Assembly (NCBI GenBank): GCA_011317545.1
Contig: WUJK01000002.1
Coordinates: 1,240,001 to 1,304,000, forward strand
DNA length: 64,000 bases
Reading direction: 5' to 3'
Origin: Coniella vitis
Lineage: Eukaryota > Ascomycota > Sordariomycetes > Diaporthales > Schizoparmaceae
The notes below the pieces were generated by a model that made no database searches, had not been told where the DNA came from, and saw only the letters and a program-made list of their open reading frames with translations. The position numbers and the translations under genes are program-made. Shown piece by piece: positions 11,474 to 23,204 of the stretch. Numbering within the stretch: the stretch's first letter is position 1; every line of letters begins with the position of its first letter.

Positions 11474-14400
11474 ATATGCCCTCATCTCCCTATCTCAGCA
11501 GCAGGAGGACCCATAATGCTGGATCAACCACCCAGACGCCATGCCGATTTGACATAACCTCTTCCACTATCTCAAGGACGATAATTGAGTTCCGAGTGAC
11601 TGCTCCAGAAGCACCATATTGGGTATTCTAAACTGGGGCCGCTGAAGCAAGTTTCTACAGGTCTCGTTCGACCTCTTTGCATCTCGCCCTGTCTTTTCAC
11701 CACCATCTTCCTCAGAGTGTCGTATACATAGCCCAGAGTACTATATTTTTGTTTTTCAGTCTTCCTGCACGCCACACGGGGAACGGGTTGTCGAGATGAA
11801 TGGTCCAGGGGCTTACTATGTACAGATTGCTTTCATCACTCTTTGTGCTTCTTGTAGCCCCCTAACTTCAAATTGGGCTTGCTGCATTGCAACCTTCTTT
11901 TTGCGAGACTTCTTTGCCCATTGCGAGCCTGACCCCCTGCCCAACAGGTGAGGCTGCATTCCATTCATGGCCTTCATAATTTCCACACACTGTAACGATA
12001 CAAACGTTTACAGTGCTTACACAATCGGCACCTGGCTGTCAAAACCACAAACCAGTGGCTGTTTTCCTGACGCCTTGTGCAAATCTCGACAATATATACC
12101 TCTATTTGTTACCCACAGTCAGCCGTGGTTTCATTGCTGAAACGTCAAGATGAGAGGCGTCTACATCACCAATCTAGAGTTCGTCCCGCTACTCAGAACT
12201 TCCCGCTCGTGCCTTGCAGCTTGTGCGTTGGCAGAATGACGCTTGACGATTCTGTGCATTGGTTCCCGTCAGATAAGTATTCTCTTCTGTGTGGGGGGGT
12301 GTGTGTGTGTGAGCCCGACGGCCACTCACTTCGCAGGCTACTATTCTTTGCTGGACCTTGGGCCTTTGGCCCATGCTGCAACCTCTCTGAGAGCTTGCAG
12401 CTGCGCCTGGCTTGCTACGTGTACGCTCGCACGCTGGTGCGCCGCGCTGCACGATTGCATTTTCAATGCAATTTGCTTGGTCAAGGCAGCAACAAGGCCA
12501 AGAAGCAGTGTTCATGCAGTGCTGTCCATCCTCCAACGACTTTGAGCGGTGCTGTGTCCTTGCATAGAAGACTCGATGATGTCCTCTTTCTTTCGCTATC
12601 CATTCGGAGCAATTTGCATTCGTACATAGTGTCGTTTTGTACTCTGTGCCCACTTGTGTGCGGGGCATACGCGCCAAAGCATGTCGCACAGCAAGTCGAC
12701 AGGGGAGCCAATCCTAGGGCAGGGCACCGCCGGGGGGGAGGGTATTTAGCATTCCAAGATGCCGATATCTTCGGCCAATTCGTAGGTGTGCTGGGTACTA
12801 CTGGTAAGCATGTGGTAGCAACGTGCACCAAGCAATTTTTCTTTTGCTCCGTTGTTAATTTCTTTCAACTATTTTAGACTTCCTTATCAAGCATGCAAAA
12901 TCCATCCAAGACACAGATACCACGGGTATCTGTTCGATCATATCCCCTTGAGTAGCAATTCAGGGTCGAGGAAATATGATTGAGCGATCGACAACATGTC
13001 GCACGCATAAATGCAGAAGCCCTCCCGAGGTGCATCCACCAGCCGGACTACTTCCGCGGACCACACCTGGCGACGTTCTGTTTGGTGCTGGGTCTTAAAG
13101 AATGAACTTATTGGCCTGTCAAGATATCAATCAGTTTGCTGACAAGCATCACACACACACTCGCACTACTATGATACTATATCCGCCTCACATCAGAGCC
13201 TGCCAAAGTCTAGACCTGTGATCTGTGGCACTTCTCCGCTTTCCATCACACACCGTCACAGAAGGGTAAAAAAAAAGGACCGTAACAAACCCAGAAAGTT
13301 TTAACCATTAAGAACGCCCCTTTGCATACGAGGAACAAGCAGTCAGCCGTTCGGGCAAGTCTACTCACATCTTCATGGCAGCATGAGTGTGAGTGTTGTG
13401 TAGGTCCCAAGTGGGAAGTCGGATCGTGGCAAGTTTTACATTCTTCTAATCCACAATTGGACTGCTTCCATGTGACGGTAACGGAATCATTGAACGCCAC
13501 AAGTGGAGACTAATGAGATACAAGATCTTCACTGCGAACTTCGAGCTCGAGACATTTCCTTGTATCGTACGGAAAGCAAAACGCACATATCATAATACCA
13601 TTCCTTGAGCTCTCCCAGCTTGGCCCCGGTCGCCCCTGCGTTGCAATTGGCCCGAGTGGCTGGTGAGTAAAAGAAGAAACAATGTGTTTCATCCTTTTTT
13701 ACGGGGCCTTCCAAAGGCATTCAGTCTATTACTTTCTCAGTCCTAGGTGCCACTATCTCATTTCACAGGCGGTATTCAAATTTCTTGCCATACTTCCTTT
13801 TCTAACGAACTCTATACGCTAAGCGGTGTTCTGGAGCCTGGTGATTAATCTTTCAGTTTCTCGGTTAACATCATGATCTTCGAATTGCCTTCCGCTACTG
13901 TTCAAAACGCCGTCCCGTTGAACCTTGATATCCTATCTGCATGACTTCCGGGTCCGAAGCGAACCATACTATGGTACATCCTTCACTGCAATATCCTCTC
14001 TCACATCCATCCAAGCAATTTGAGGTATTAATTTATGAGAATGAGATCATAGAGGCCTTTGGGGGGGGGGGAGACTGTATGTCGAAACCAATCTTGGGAG
14101 TATCAAAATCCGTCATTTCTCACAAGTTTCTCCTTGCTTTCCTTGTTCACGCGCGTTTTTCTGATACCAACTCGTGTTATTCGTTGCGTACGCAAGCGAA
14201 TAGAATCCAAGAAGGGGCTGCTGGCGCCGTGATTGGATTCTAGGGGACTTGCAGCTCTAGTTTTCTTTTAGATGTACGTACTTACATGACTCCGTCCCAA
14301 GCACTCCATCCGCCGTGATCAGCTTGCGCGGATTGCTGGCTTGCTTCGTTTGCTTGGTTTGGGCAATATTCCTAGAGCCAAGTACAGATACTGTAGAACA

Positions 14401-16015
14401 ATAGCTATATCTAAATATACATAGTATGTGCGCACTTGCCCAGAATGTGACAAGTAGTAAGCAGTAGCTGAAGAGAAGTCTCCAAGTCTACCCACATGAT
14501 CCATCTCTGGTGCGCGAGCAGGGGTCTCATCTGCATCACAAGACTCGTCACATATTTTGTGGGCTCGTTGACGCTTTCCTTTGGAAGGGAAGGAACCTCT
14601 TATTTTGCGCATTCTGCGGGAGTTGGGCGTCACCGTTTTTGGGTGTGTCTATTTGGTGTGTCAAGTTCTAGCGGGAACCCGGTGGTGGAGTCTATCTTTA
14701 CGTAAGTCTTTGAGATATCAAGTCCGTCAGTGCTAACTAGAGGCAGCCTGTATCTTCTTGGGGATCGCCACCACTTGACCTTCAAGAGTCTTGGAATATG
14801 AAGATTTTGGGAAAGCGAACAGAAGTGCGTAACAAAAGAGCTTTATCCAGCTCTTTTTCTGGTGCTATACGACAAGTAATGCATGCTCACGTTGGCACTC
14901 GTTGAGTTGCAGCAAAAGTAAACACCATTTTGTGATAGCCTCAAAGGCGCTCCACGCAGCTGATAAAAATTCCAATCCATCAAAGGTATTGTTGCGAATC
15001 TATGCACCCGATAAGTCAAAAGTAGTTGAATTTCTAGAGATTTACAGCTCTATAGTTCAAGAGACTCTAAGATAAGCCTTTACTATTACGTGCTGAAGGA
15101 TGTGCATCGACGGGCTCGTGGACGGGCCTCAACTGCCATTCTTTGACGTTTGAGGTCCGCGACCGAACCAGATTATGTGCATGCCGTTGGGTTCGTGTTG
15201 ACAGATACGTACTTGTAGACGGAGGTCAATATACCATGAGCGTATGATATAGTGTTTCATCTTCTGTCTTTAATGTCTACATTAAGTTGCAGTCAACGTC
15301 TGTGAATCCTTCATCAAGGCTGGCCCAAAACCTGTGAACTATTGATCACGCCTGAGGACTTGTATCATCGTCAGTACTCAGATGGCATCTCGATACGTAC
15401 CGCGAATACGGTCACAGCAATCTATCGAACAAAGTACAGCCGAATCCTTGAGCCAAAATCCCGAAATCTATCATGTCACTCGGATATACATAACATACCC
15501 GTCGTGGTGTTTTTTTTTTTTCCTTTCTTTTCTTTTCCCTTGGTTCGATTGTGTTCATATGCTCTCCCATCATATCCTCTCCCACGGACTGTGCTTCTTT
15601 TCTCTGGTAGTAATATTTACTCCAGATCCTCTCAGGCAAAACAGCAAGATGATAATTCGCAACGACATACGTAATGTAGCTTTTTTTTCTTCCTTCTTCT
15701 TGGCACACGTGCCCCCCCCCCCGGTGTTCGAAAAGAAGAGTATCAAATGACTTACTGGCGTCCAAGCGACACCGCCATGGAAAACAAGTGCTGTACCAGT
15801 ACAAAGCACCACTTCACCAGCAACGGAATGCAGGAGGAGATTTGGTGTCTCTGATGCAGAAGACTCGACAGATCAACCCACGCACGCGCATGATGGGCGG
15901 TTGAAAGACCTATCTGTGCGCGTCTGAGCGTACATGTGCCGAAGAAGATGGAAGCCACCACGACAAGCCGAAGGAAAACAAAAGCAATGTAGAAAGAACA
16001 AAAATAGAAGTCGGT

Positions 16016-16053
16016 GAAGAAGAAGAAGAAGAAGAAGAAGAAGAAGAAGAAGA
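16016..16053 (+). repeat. GAA trinucleotide tract
   Basis: About 12.7 uninterrupted GAA units in a non-coding stretch. It produces a spurious polyPhe ORF on the minus strand. Confidence 0.95.
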
Positions 16054-17141
16054 CTTTTATGATAGAAGGCTTCTGGAATGGAGCATTGAGACTCGTGGGA
16101 ATGGGCAAAGTAGAACTTACAAGGGACGTTTTAAGGTAGGTCGCCATGAGCCTTACCGCACTCGAATTTGGGCTCGCTCTCAGAAGATTGTAAGCCAGTA
16201 TCGCAATATCATACCATATAAGCCTTTGACTGAAAAAGACTAACTGGCCATTCAGTACTGCTTGCTTCACAGTCACGTTGACTGCTACAACAACCTCGTA
16301 CTGTCCTTTGCCATATGGCACGTACATATATCATACTCACACAGACCACCGCTTCACCTCCTTCAGCAACCTACACGCATAACGGGCGTAGCAGACGCTG
16401 AGAACAGGCATCAACAAAACACACGCCAAGATGTCAAAATGAATAAAACTGCAAGGCACGTACGCACTCCCGCCCGCACGCACGCACGCATATGCAGGCT
16501 GGTCTCTCATCCTTCCGACGGCTGCTCCTCTCACCGATCTCGTCCTCTCGTCTTCACCGCTACCCACTACGCGCTCGCTTGCCATCTTCCGTCCAGTGCC
16601 GGGGGAGGGGGCTGAGCGGTCACTCATCCCATCCCGTCCCGCTCTATGAACCACCGCCTTTGAGGACATGTGTAGGCGTTGCAGTTAAAGGGTCATGCCA
16701 CACCGTATATCGCGATACGTGAGAATATGTGTGTTTGTATACATACTCTGGAGTTCTTCTTGTCTTGGCCATTTGCTAGAGGACAGTATAGAGCAAAAGC
16801 ATTATCGAAGCGCCCTGTCCCTCCTCGGATGGAGCATTCATTCTAGCTCAGGCCAGGCCAGGCCAGCGTGATATAGTTGAAGTGGCCTTTGCCTCCTTCT
16901 GACCACTTTCTTGAGCTTGTGCACTCGAGCAACATTCTTCGTATTCTTTTTGCATTTTAAAAATCTCAAAAACCTTCTATCCATACTAGAAGAACTCGAA
17001 GGACGAAGTCCAGAGAAGAAGAGCTCTAGGTGGCATAAACAAACCCTAGCATTTTATAGATTTCCATCGCTACACAGTCAAACAAATACACATGGCCAGG
17101 CAATTACTCACAAAAGTCAATATATATCCTGTATTTCCGAG

Positions 17142-17171
17142 ATCTCCCTCTCTCTTTCTCTCTCTCTCTTC
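17142..17171 (+). repeat. CT-rich pyrimidine tract
   Basis: A run of CT dinucleotides with interruptions. No gene starts directly downstream. Confidence 0.8.
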
Positions 17172-19086
17172 TTATCAAGTAAGTTTGGATATAGAAGTTT
17201 TGGCTAGAGTTCAGGCCATGGTACGCACGATAACCGTACCATCTCCAGCACTGGAATGCTCTTGTCCGACTCACACACCAGATAGAGAGGGCACCTTGAA
17301 GCGAAGCATCAAGGTAGACATATAGTCTTGTCACCTGATCTGCTACAGCTATGGCATACTCGGTCTGGTGTTCTGAAAAGACGGCGAGGAACGAGAAAAT
17401 CAATCAGCGGCAAGAAACGGAACGAAGCGCCCTTGAGGATGAAAAACGTCGTCTAGGAATAAAGCTCTAGTAGTAAGTAAGTGTCAAGAACAGAAAAGAA
17501 TGAGCAAAACAGAAGTCGAGATTCGAACCCAAGAGGCTGGTTGAATATATGCATACATCGAAATCAAAACGTGTTCAAGCAAATGGATTAAGATATAATA
17601 TGAAGCAACCAACTGATAACCAGCGAATGAAAAAAAAAATAGAAGAAGAGCGAAATGGCTTCCACGCCGGCGTTTTGGTCTTTTCTCCTGGAGCGCTCCA
17701 AGGGAAAGCAACCATTCTTGATCATGGTACATAAATGCAGACTACCCAGACATTCATTTGGCAGGAGACTGTTGTATCTGTGCAGGGATTGCCCTTCTGC
17801 CACCCGTTGTGTAGGCATTTACAAGAAGAAAAAGAAGAAGACGAAGCAAAAATGGAGAGAAGAAGGAACGGAGCACAAGAGGTAAGTAAACCTGCGCAGT
17901 CCGCCGTAGATTGTCGCCAGGAGGTAGCATAGTTGCCACTTGGGAATGGGAAAAGGTAAATAAGTACAGAAGTGCTCATAGAAAGTCTCAAGCTTTTAAG
18001 ACCATCAGTTACATTAAACCTTAGTCGAAGGACCATCATTAATGTGTCTTCTTAAGAGCAACAGCATTTGTGAGCACCTCCTATTGTGACTTTGGCAGCG
18101 AACCAAAATCTTCGCATTACGAAATCCTTACTACTTGTTCCTACCATAAGCACAACAGATCTACTGAACAAGGACAACAACCTCCCAAGTCAAACATGAA
18201 ACAGACTGACGGTAGTCTAGAGCATGACACATGTCACCACAAAGTATAATACAGGTGGTCAAAAAGCGTATTGGAAAAAATAACAATTCATAATATTTCA
18301 TCAAACATGCTGCAACTCGAAAGTGATCGAGGATGGGGGGTATCTACCAAATAATGCTGAGCCAAAACGAAAGCAAGTAAAAACACAGACGGATCAAATG
18401 CCAAGAACAAATAATAGAGACAGATCTCCAATGCAGGTACATGATGTATCTGCCATACGCCAAGCTGTCCAAAGAAAGAAAGGTCAACCATGCCATGATG
18501 AAAAAGGAACTTGAGTCGCTCGCTTTGTAGTATCTTCCCATGGAAGAAATAACGCCCAAATGATGCAAACGTCCCGTTCAGTAATAGCATTAGGCTGCGC
18601 TTCGACAACAGCACGAAGCCCTTTGACTCATTGCATCCGTCATCGAGCGTTCTTCCCGGTCCTCCAAAGAGAGCGAGCTGTCTGCAGCTGCCATAATTGA
18701 AAGAAAGAGATCTCAGATGTAACAAAACTTCGCCACTGCCGTTATGCCACGAGCAAAAGACCATGATGTTTCTATGGTAGCAGTACTCGCCATGTCCCGA
18801 AATCCGCGGTTGCGGGTTGTGTCAATGCAACCAGAAGCCGAGGACATATTGCCGCCAAGAAGTTGCTGTGGACTCGAGATGATTGCAAACAAATGGGCAC
18901 AGAGAGAGACACGATCTGTCGGCCGAGACACAGGCATGCTTATCGTAGTTGATGACGGATATTGATCGAAGACATCCCAGCCTAGTGTCTCTTGTTGGAG
19001 ACAGCCAGCAACTTTTCGGGACGTCTTCCGGCTGCCCATGGGACCGATCGGCTGAATGGATGGGAGGAAAAGAAGATTGCCCCATT

Positions 19087-19097
19087 GGGGGGGGGGG
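19087..19097 (+). repeat. G11 homopolymer
   Basis: Eleven consecutive G, followed within 25 bp by a further G7 run. It is one of several G or C runs of 10-13 bp in non-coding parts of the window. Confidence 0.9.
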
Positions 19098-19253
19098 AAG
19101 GCCAAGAAGGGTGGGGGGGAAGGTACCGAGATACACAGATGCCGCCCCGCCGATCCGTCTTCGTCCAAGGCGTTATGGCAGGGTAATGGATAGTACAGAA
19201 ACCGCGCACACGCCGAGATAGGACGCGTGACGAGGGTGTACGATGGCCTTGTT

Positions 19254-19274
19254 TGTGTGTGTGTGTGTGTGTGT
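19254..19274 (+). repeat. TG dinucleotide tract
   Basis: About 10.5 TG units in non-coding DNA, 670 bp beyond the 3' end of the hypothetical gene at 19940-20425. Confidence 0.9.
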
Positions 19275-19939
19275 TTAAAGCCAAGTACTGTCGCGCGCCG
19301 CACCCGAACACCCGACCTCCCTGAGTGACAGGCAGGGATCAGCGTGTGAGAGCAGGCCCGATGATAGAGTCTCGGCAAACGGCGCATGCGTCCAGCGCAA
19401 GCCTCTGTTTATGTCGCGGTAGTGGTAGTAGTAGTGGTGGCCAAATCACAAGGCCAGCAGAGATAAGGGATAAGGAAAGTGACGTTTTAGGGGAAAAAGG
19501 GCTGCGCCGTGTACCCGCGGGGGTGAAGCTGTGTAAATCGGGGTGCCGTCGGAAATGAAGAAATTGGTATAATATAGGGGGGGTATCATTGGTGTTTCCG
19601 AGATGGTCAGAAAAGTCCTCGCTGAAGACAGTAAAAGTTTGGCATCAAAAATAACCAAAACAAGGTGAGCTGTAGTAATGCGGTCAGCAGGAAATTCTCA
19701 AAATAAGCCTGATGTGCAAGCAGAAAGGCGGGTAAGCTGGGAAGGGGGGGGCGGAGGATGCTGCAACACAACCTCGCGCATGCGTAACGTGGGATCCAGG
19801 GAGCGATAGGGCAAGATGAGGGCCAAGAAATGGTGTACCATGATGGCACGGTAAGCTGATAACGTACATTATTGTGTTGCGCTGTGCAACCGGCGCACAG
19901 CCTTGCCACAGACCAGCTGTAGCGACAAAGCCGGTGAGC

Positions 19940-20425
19940 CTACTCAGCGATGGGAGGCATGGCCGACAGCTTAGTCTTTGGCTGGGGGCTGGCGCTCTTC
20001 TTGGAAGAGGAAGACGCCTTCTTTGCCTGCTTGGCAGCCTTTGCGCGGCGGCGTTGCTCCTTTTCGCGCATGACAACGGCAATGTACTCGCGCTGGCGCA
20101 TGGCCTGCTCGCGGCGCATCTCTTCAATCTCCTCGTCGGTGACGTGGTGGACGGGTACGAGCTGGGGTGAAGGGGTGCCGGAGCCGTAGCTGGAGACGGA
20201 GTGGGCGTCCTCGTCGGCAAAGACAGGCTCTGAGGCGAACAAGAGGTCCTCGTCCGAAATGTACGAACTTGCACGGGCAGTGAGGCCATCGCAGAGCGAG
20301 TCGCGCCGTGGCCAGCTGGGAAAGGCGCAGCTGGCATCGAGAGTCGAGGACGAGTGGTAGGTGCCGCTCCTGGAGGGGATCTCCATTGCTGGCGTAGAGC
20401 TGTAGGAGCCGTAGGAGCCGTACAT
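19940..20425 (-). CDS. Conserved-looking hypothetical protein, 161 residues
   Basis: A single-exon ORF with strong coding codon bias, the only convincing gene in 24 kb. The N-terminus (1 to about 45) is rich in Ser, Tyr and Gly, with an MEIPSRSGTYHSSSTLD stretch followed by FPSWPRRDS. The middle is acidic and Ser-rich. Residues about 95-125 form a charged helix (EEIEEMRREQAMRQREY). The C-terminus is a Lys/Ala/Ser-rich basic tail ending near PKTKLSAMPPIAE. There is no signal peptide, membrane segment or known catalytic motif. It resembles uncharacterised small proteins of filamentous fungi that I have seen, and I know no function. The start at 20425 is the first Met and opens the Tyr/Ser-rich part. 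Large flanking spaces, about 13 kb on the 3' side and 10.8 kb on the 5' side, suggest complex regulation or simply a gene-poor segment. Confidence 0.75.
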   Translation of the reverse strand: MYGSYGSYSSTPAMEIPSRSGTYHSSSTLDASCAFPSWPRRDSLCDGLTARASSYISDEDLLFASEPVFADEDAHSVSSYGSGTPSPQLVPVHHVTDEEIEEMRREQAMRQREYIAVVMREKEQRRRAKAAKQAKKASSSSKKSASPQPKTKLSAMPPIAE

Positions 20426-21692
20426 TTTCCTTGACTGATATCAGGCACGCAGAATTTCGAGCGGCTGCGTGGAGTAGTTGTGTAAGTGCAGAGGGAAGCC
20501 TCCCTGCCGGGCTGATGTGCTAGATATTTGATAAGTGGTGTTGGTTGTGGTGGATAGTTGTGTCTGCTGCTAGATGCAAGAGCTGAGAGAGAGAAAGAGT
20601 CGTGCAAGACGAAAGGTAGATATCAACAAGAATGTTTTTGGGTTGAATAAAATTTCCAGAGACGTGGGGAGAGTGGATCGTGGGGAGGGCGCCGCAGAGG
20701 GAGATATATGAAGAAATAAATGGCCTATGATGCGGCAGCTGCGCGTGCGTGCCTTCTACGGATGCGAGGCAGGCGACGGGCCTGGGCAGTTGACACGCCT
20801 AGCGAGCAGGGATTGTGCCCGATTCCAGCCCCGTCTCTTGGGCAGGGGATGCGACTCAAACAGGGTGCAAAAGCAGTCAGTCGGTTGGGATGTACTTGGG
20901 TACTTCAGTGCCTGGGTACCTGAGTACATTTTCCACACCACGGCCCCGGGTTTCGGGGGTTGGGCTCTCGGTACATGGCGCAGGGGGTCAAGCGTCAGAG
21001 AGCCCAGCACTTGAAAGCCACGGTACATGTCGACCGCAGGCAAGTACTGTTCGTCAGTAGGCAGCCGCTACTGCTTACTATGTACAATAGCAAGCTGGTG
21101 CTACCAACGCCCAAGATAGGAGGCGCAGTACCTGCGCGACCCTCCCTCGCACAGCCAAAGAAGCGGTCGCCAGGGCCTCGAGAAATCCAGATGCAGCCAC
21201 CAGAACGTGCATTTTGTATAGATATCGTCTCGTCACTGAAGAGGGCCAAGTGTACTATGTATATGGCATGCCTACAAGTACCCTGTTCTGTACTATGGAA
21301 TGAAAGGCGCAAGCCTTGTACTACAGCGCGATCCAGTTGTCTCCAGGGCCCAAGAGCAAAGTACCGTCAGTCTAAAAGCTTCTATGGAGGGGGGGGGGCT
21401 CCAACCAGCCCTTCCGGCCTCCTCAAATTTGGTTGTTCTTTCCACATTCGGCTGCAATTACTCGATCCCGGCCCTGCCATTGGCCCGAAAACGTCCCCGT
21501 GTGAGTCGCTATCCGACCACTCCAGCGCTCTGCTGCACTGGCTGTTTTGATTCTGCTTGTTAATCGGTTCGCTCCCGTCTTCGTGCAGCCGATGGGATTT
21601 TCACCAGAGAATACGACGAAAACCCTACCTGGAAACATGCAGGCAATTTTGACAGGACAAAGAAGCAAAACAGAAGCTCACCGCCACCGATT

Positions 21693-21719
21693 TACATACA
21701 TACATACATACATACATAC
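21693..21719 (+). repeat. TACA tetranucleotide tract (left partner)
   Basis: About 6.75 TACA units. The reverse complement of this tract occurs 1 kb away at 22727-22748, so the two can pair. Confidence 0.9.
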
Positions 21720-22726
21720 TGTACCTGTATGTAGATTCAGGCTAGGAACTGTCCAATGCTTGCCGCGGTGCTGCCAAGTTGTGAAAAAAGGAAAAATCTG
21801 CAATGCAGTGCACTCCTTTTGTATTTCTTTTTTTGCGCGGAACTGTGCCCCGTGGCTGAAAAACAATCAGGATTTCTACCCGTTCGTTTTCTTTCTCCCA
21901 TACAAACAGATATATTGCAGGGCGTCATCGAAACGCCCTTGTCGTTGGTGTATGGGTGAAGTACGTAGTATTTGGCCTGTAGTATCTCATTTTGCCAGCC
22001 TTTCTTTTTGTTATTTGGCGTTTTATTTTTCTTGCTTTCAAGACAAAATGTCCGTTTGCCCCTTCTGGACGGCTGAATGGCGGGATGACTCGATGGATGG
22101 ATGGAGGAAAAGGAGCCGCGAGCCGCAACAAACATCCAGCAACCCAGAAAGCAAAAAGAGTCACCGGGAGCCGGCTCTGGCGTCCGAGCGCCAAAAGCAT
22201 TTGTCGACCAATTCTTGCCAACTCTCTGACGACTTGCCCATTGGACGTACATTTAGAACGCCCAAGTGGTGGCACTAGCCGAATCATGACTACGCATCAT
22301 AGTACGCATCCATCGATGTATTCCCTCCAGAAAACCTTTTTTTCCCTTTGGGGCTTGCTTCTAGCTTCCTTCTCTTGTGGCAGCGGCCTTCTGGAACAAA
22401 CATTCTAGTGCCCAAGTCACTTACTTTGTACACACGTGTGTGCGGATCCTTGTCCCGTTGGTCGTTGCTTGGCAGCCTAGCAGCAGTAGCAAGGAAGGAG
22501 AAAGTTTTTGTTGCTGTGTGTGAGCGGGCATTTGCTTTTACGCTCGGCCAACCAGTCGTATTGCAGCATCAGCTTGATGAATCGTGCGCCACAAAGGGGT
22601 TTCGTTTCCGCGTGTGAGCCCTCCATACGTAGTATGCGCTTGTCCACGGATCAAGGCTGTTTGTCTGGAGAGGGTAACACCAGCAGGAAAAGGGTTCACG
22701 CAAGATTCTGTCAGTAACTGGCCCCC

Positions 22727-22748
22727 TATGTATGTATGTATGTATGTA
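22727..22748 (+). repeat. TATG tetranucleotide tract (right partner)
   Basis: About 5.5 TATG units, the inverted counterpart of the TACA tract at 21693-21719. Confidence 0.9.
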
Positions 22749-23109
22749 CATAGCCGGCGGTCAGAGAATGGCAATCATGGATTCAGAAATTGTCAAAAAG
22801 TAGAAAAGACCAGTCATGCATGTGAATATCGCTAATCTCAACCTGCCGTGGCACTCGAATCAATGGGGCGGCAGCTTCTACATAGTGTTGGCTTCCCCTT
22901 TTGCATAGTATGGCGATCGTTCCTTTGCTCTTTCAAGAACTAATGCACAAGTACGGTCCAGCTCCTAGACTTTGCGCTTGGATGAGTTCTGAACCACTGA
23001 GTGCTCTTGGCTGTCATAGCTGGGCGTGCGTGAGGGGCACTACTGTCCGCCTTGGAGGCTTTTGCTATGTACCTGCTATGTAATACAACGACGAGAGTTC
23101 AGTTGCAGA

Positions 23110-23137
23110 GTACTATGTAAATAGTAGTACATAGTAC
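23110..23137. repeat. Inverted pair of TACTATGTA motifs, 10-bp arms
   Basis: GTACTATGTA (23110-23119) and TACATAGTAC (23128-23137) are perfect reverse complements around an 8-bp spacer, the same spacing as the pair at 11444-11473. Confidence 0.9.
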
Positions 23138-23183
23138 CTTCAGCAAAAGGGAATAATGCGGATTCTAAACAGGCTAGGCGTGT

Positions 23184-23204
23184 ATACTATGTGCTACATA
23201 GTAT
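23184..23204. repeat. Inverted pair of TACTATGTA-type motifs, 3-bp spacer
   Basis: ATACTATGT (23184-23192) and ACATAGTAT (23196-23204) are reverse complements around GCT. It lies only 47 bp after the preceding pair. Confidence 0.9.

Larger units (their letters stand above)
6964..19939. other. 13-kb gene desert upstream of the WD40 gene
   Basis: No convincing gene. The minus-strand side next to 6963 is pyrimidine-rich and probably includes the promoter and 5' UTR of the WD40 gene. A 17-bp tandem duplication lies at 7382-7415. The region holds an AGC tract, a GAA tract, a TG tract, G or C runs of 11 at 14061, 15712 and 19087, and seven exact TACTATGTA/TACATAGTA copies, all between 8.4 and 14.5 kb. 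Base composition looks unbiased, without the AT-rich signature of repeat-induced mutation. The longest ORF (266 codons at 12077-12877) is Cys-rich, lacks codon bias and has no recognisable domain. Confidence 0.6.

Noticed and set aside
12077..12877. 266-codon plus-strand ORF
   Set aside because: Unusually long for non-coding DNA, but Cys-rich, without codon bias or domain. The local sequence is A-poor, which lowers stop frequency, and there is an overlapping 166-codon ORF on the other strand.
15752..16327. 191-codon minus-strand ORF with a polyPhe run
   Set aside because: The run is the GAA microsatellite on the other strand. The remainder lacks coding character.
18713..19387. 224-codon minus-strand ORF
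   Set aside because: Reads through a TG microsatellite as alternating His-Thr and through a G11 run. No family resemblance.
19684..20607. 307-codon minus-strand ORF over the 161-residue gene
   Set aside because: Alternative frame of the accepted gene, full of Ser/Pro/Arg and running into non-coding flanks. The 161-residue frame has better codon use and ordered acidic and basic segments.
21547..22278. 243-codon plus-strand ORF
   Set aside because: Crosses the TACA microsatellite. No codon bias and no recognisable domain.
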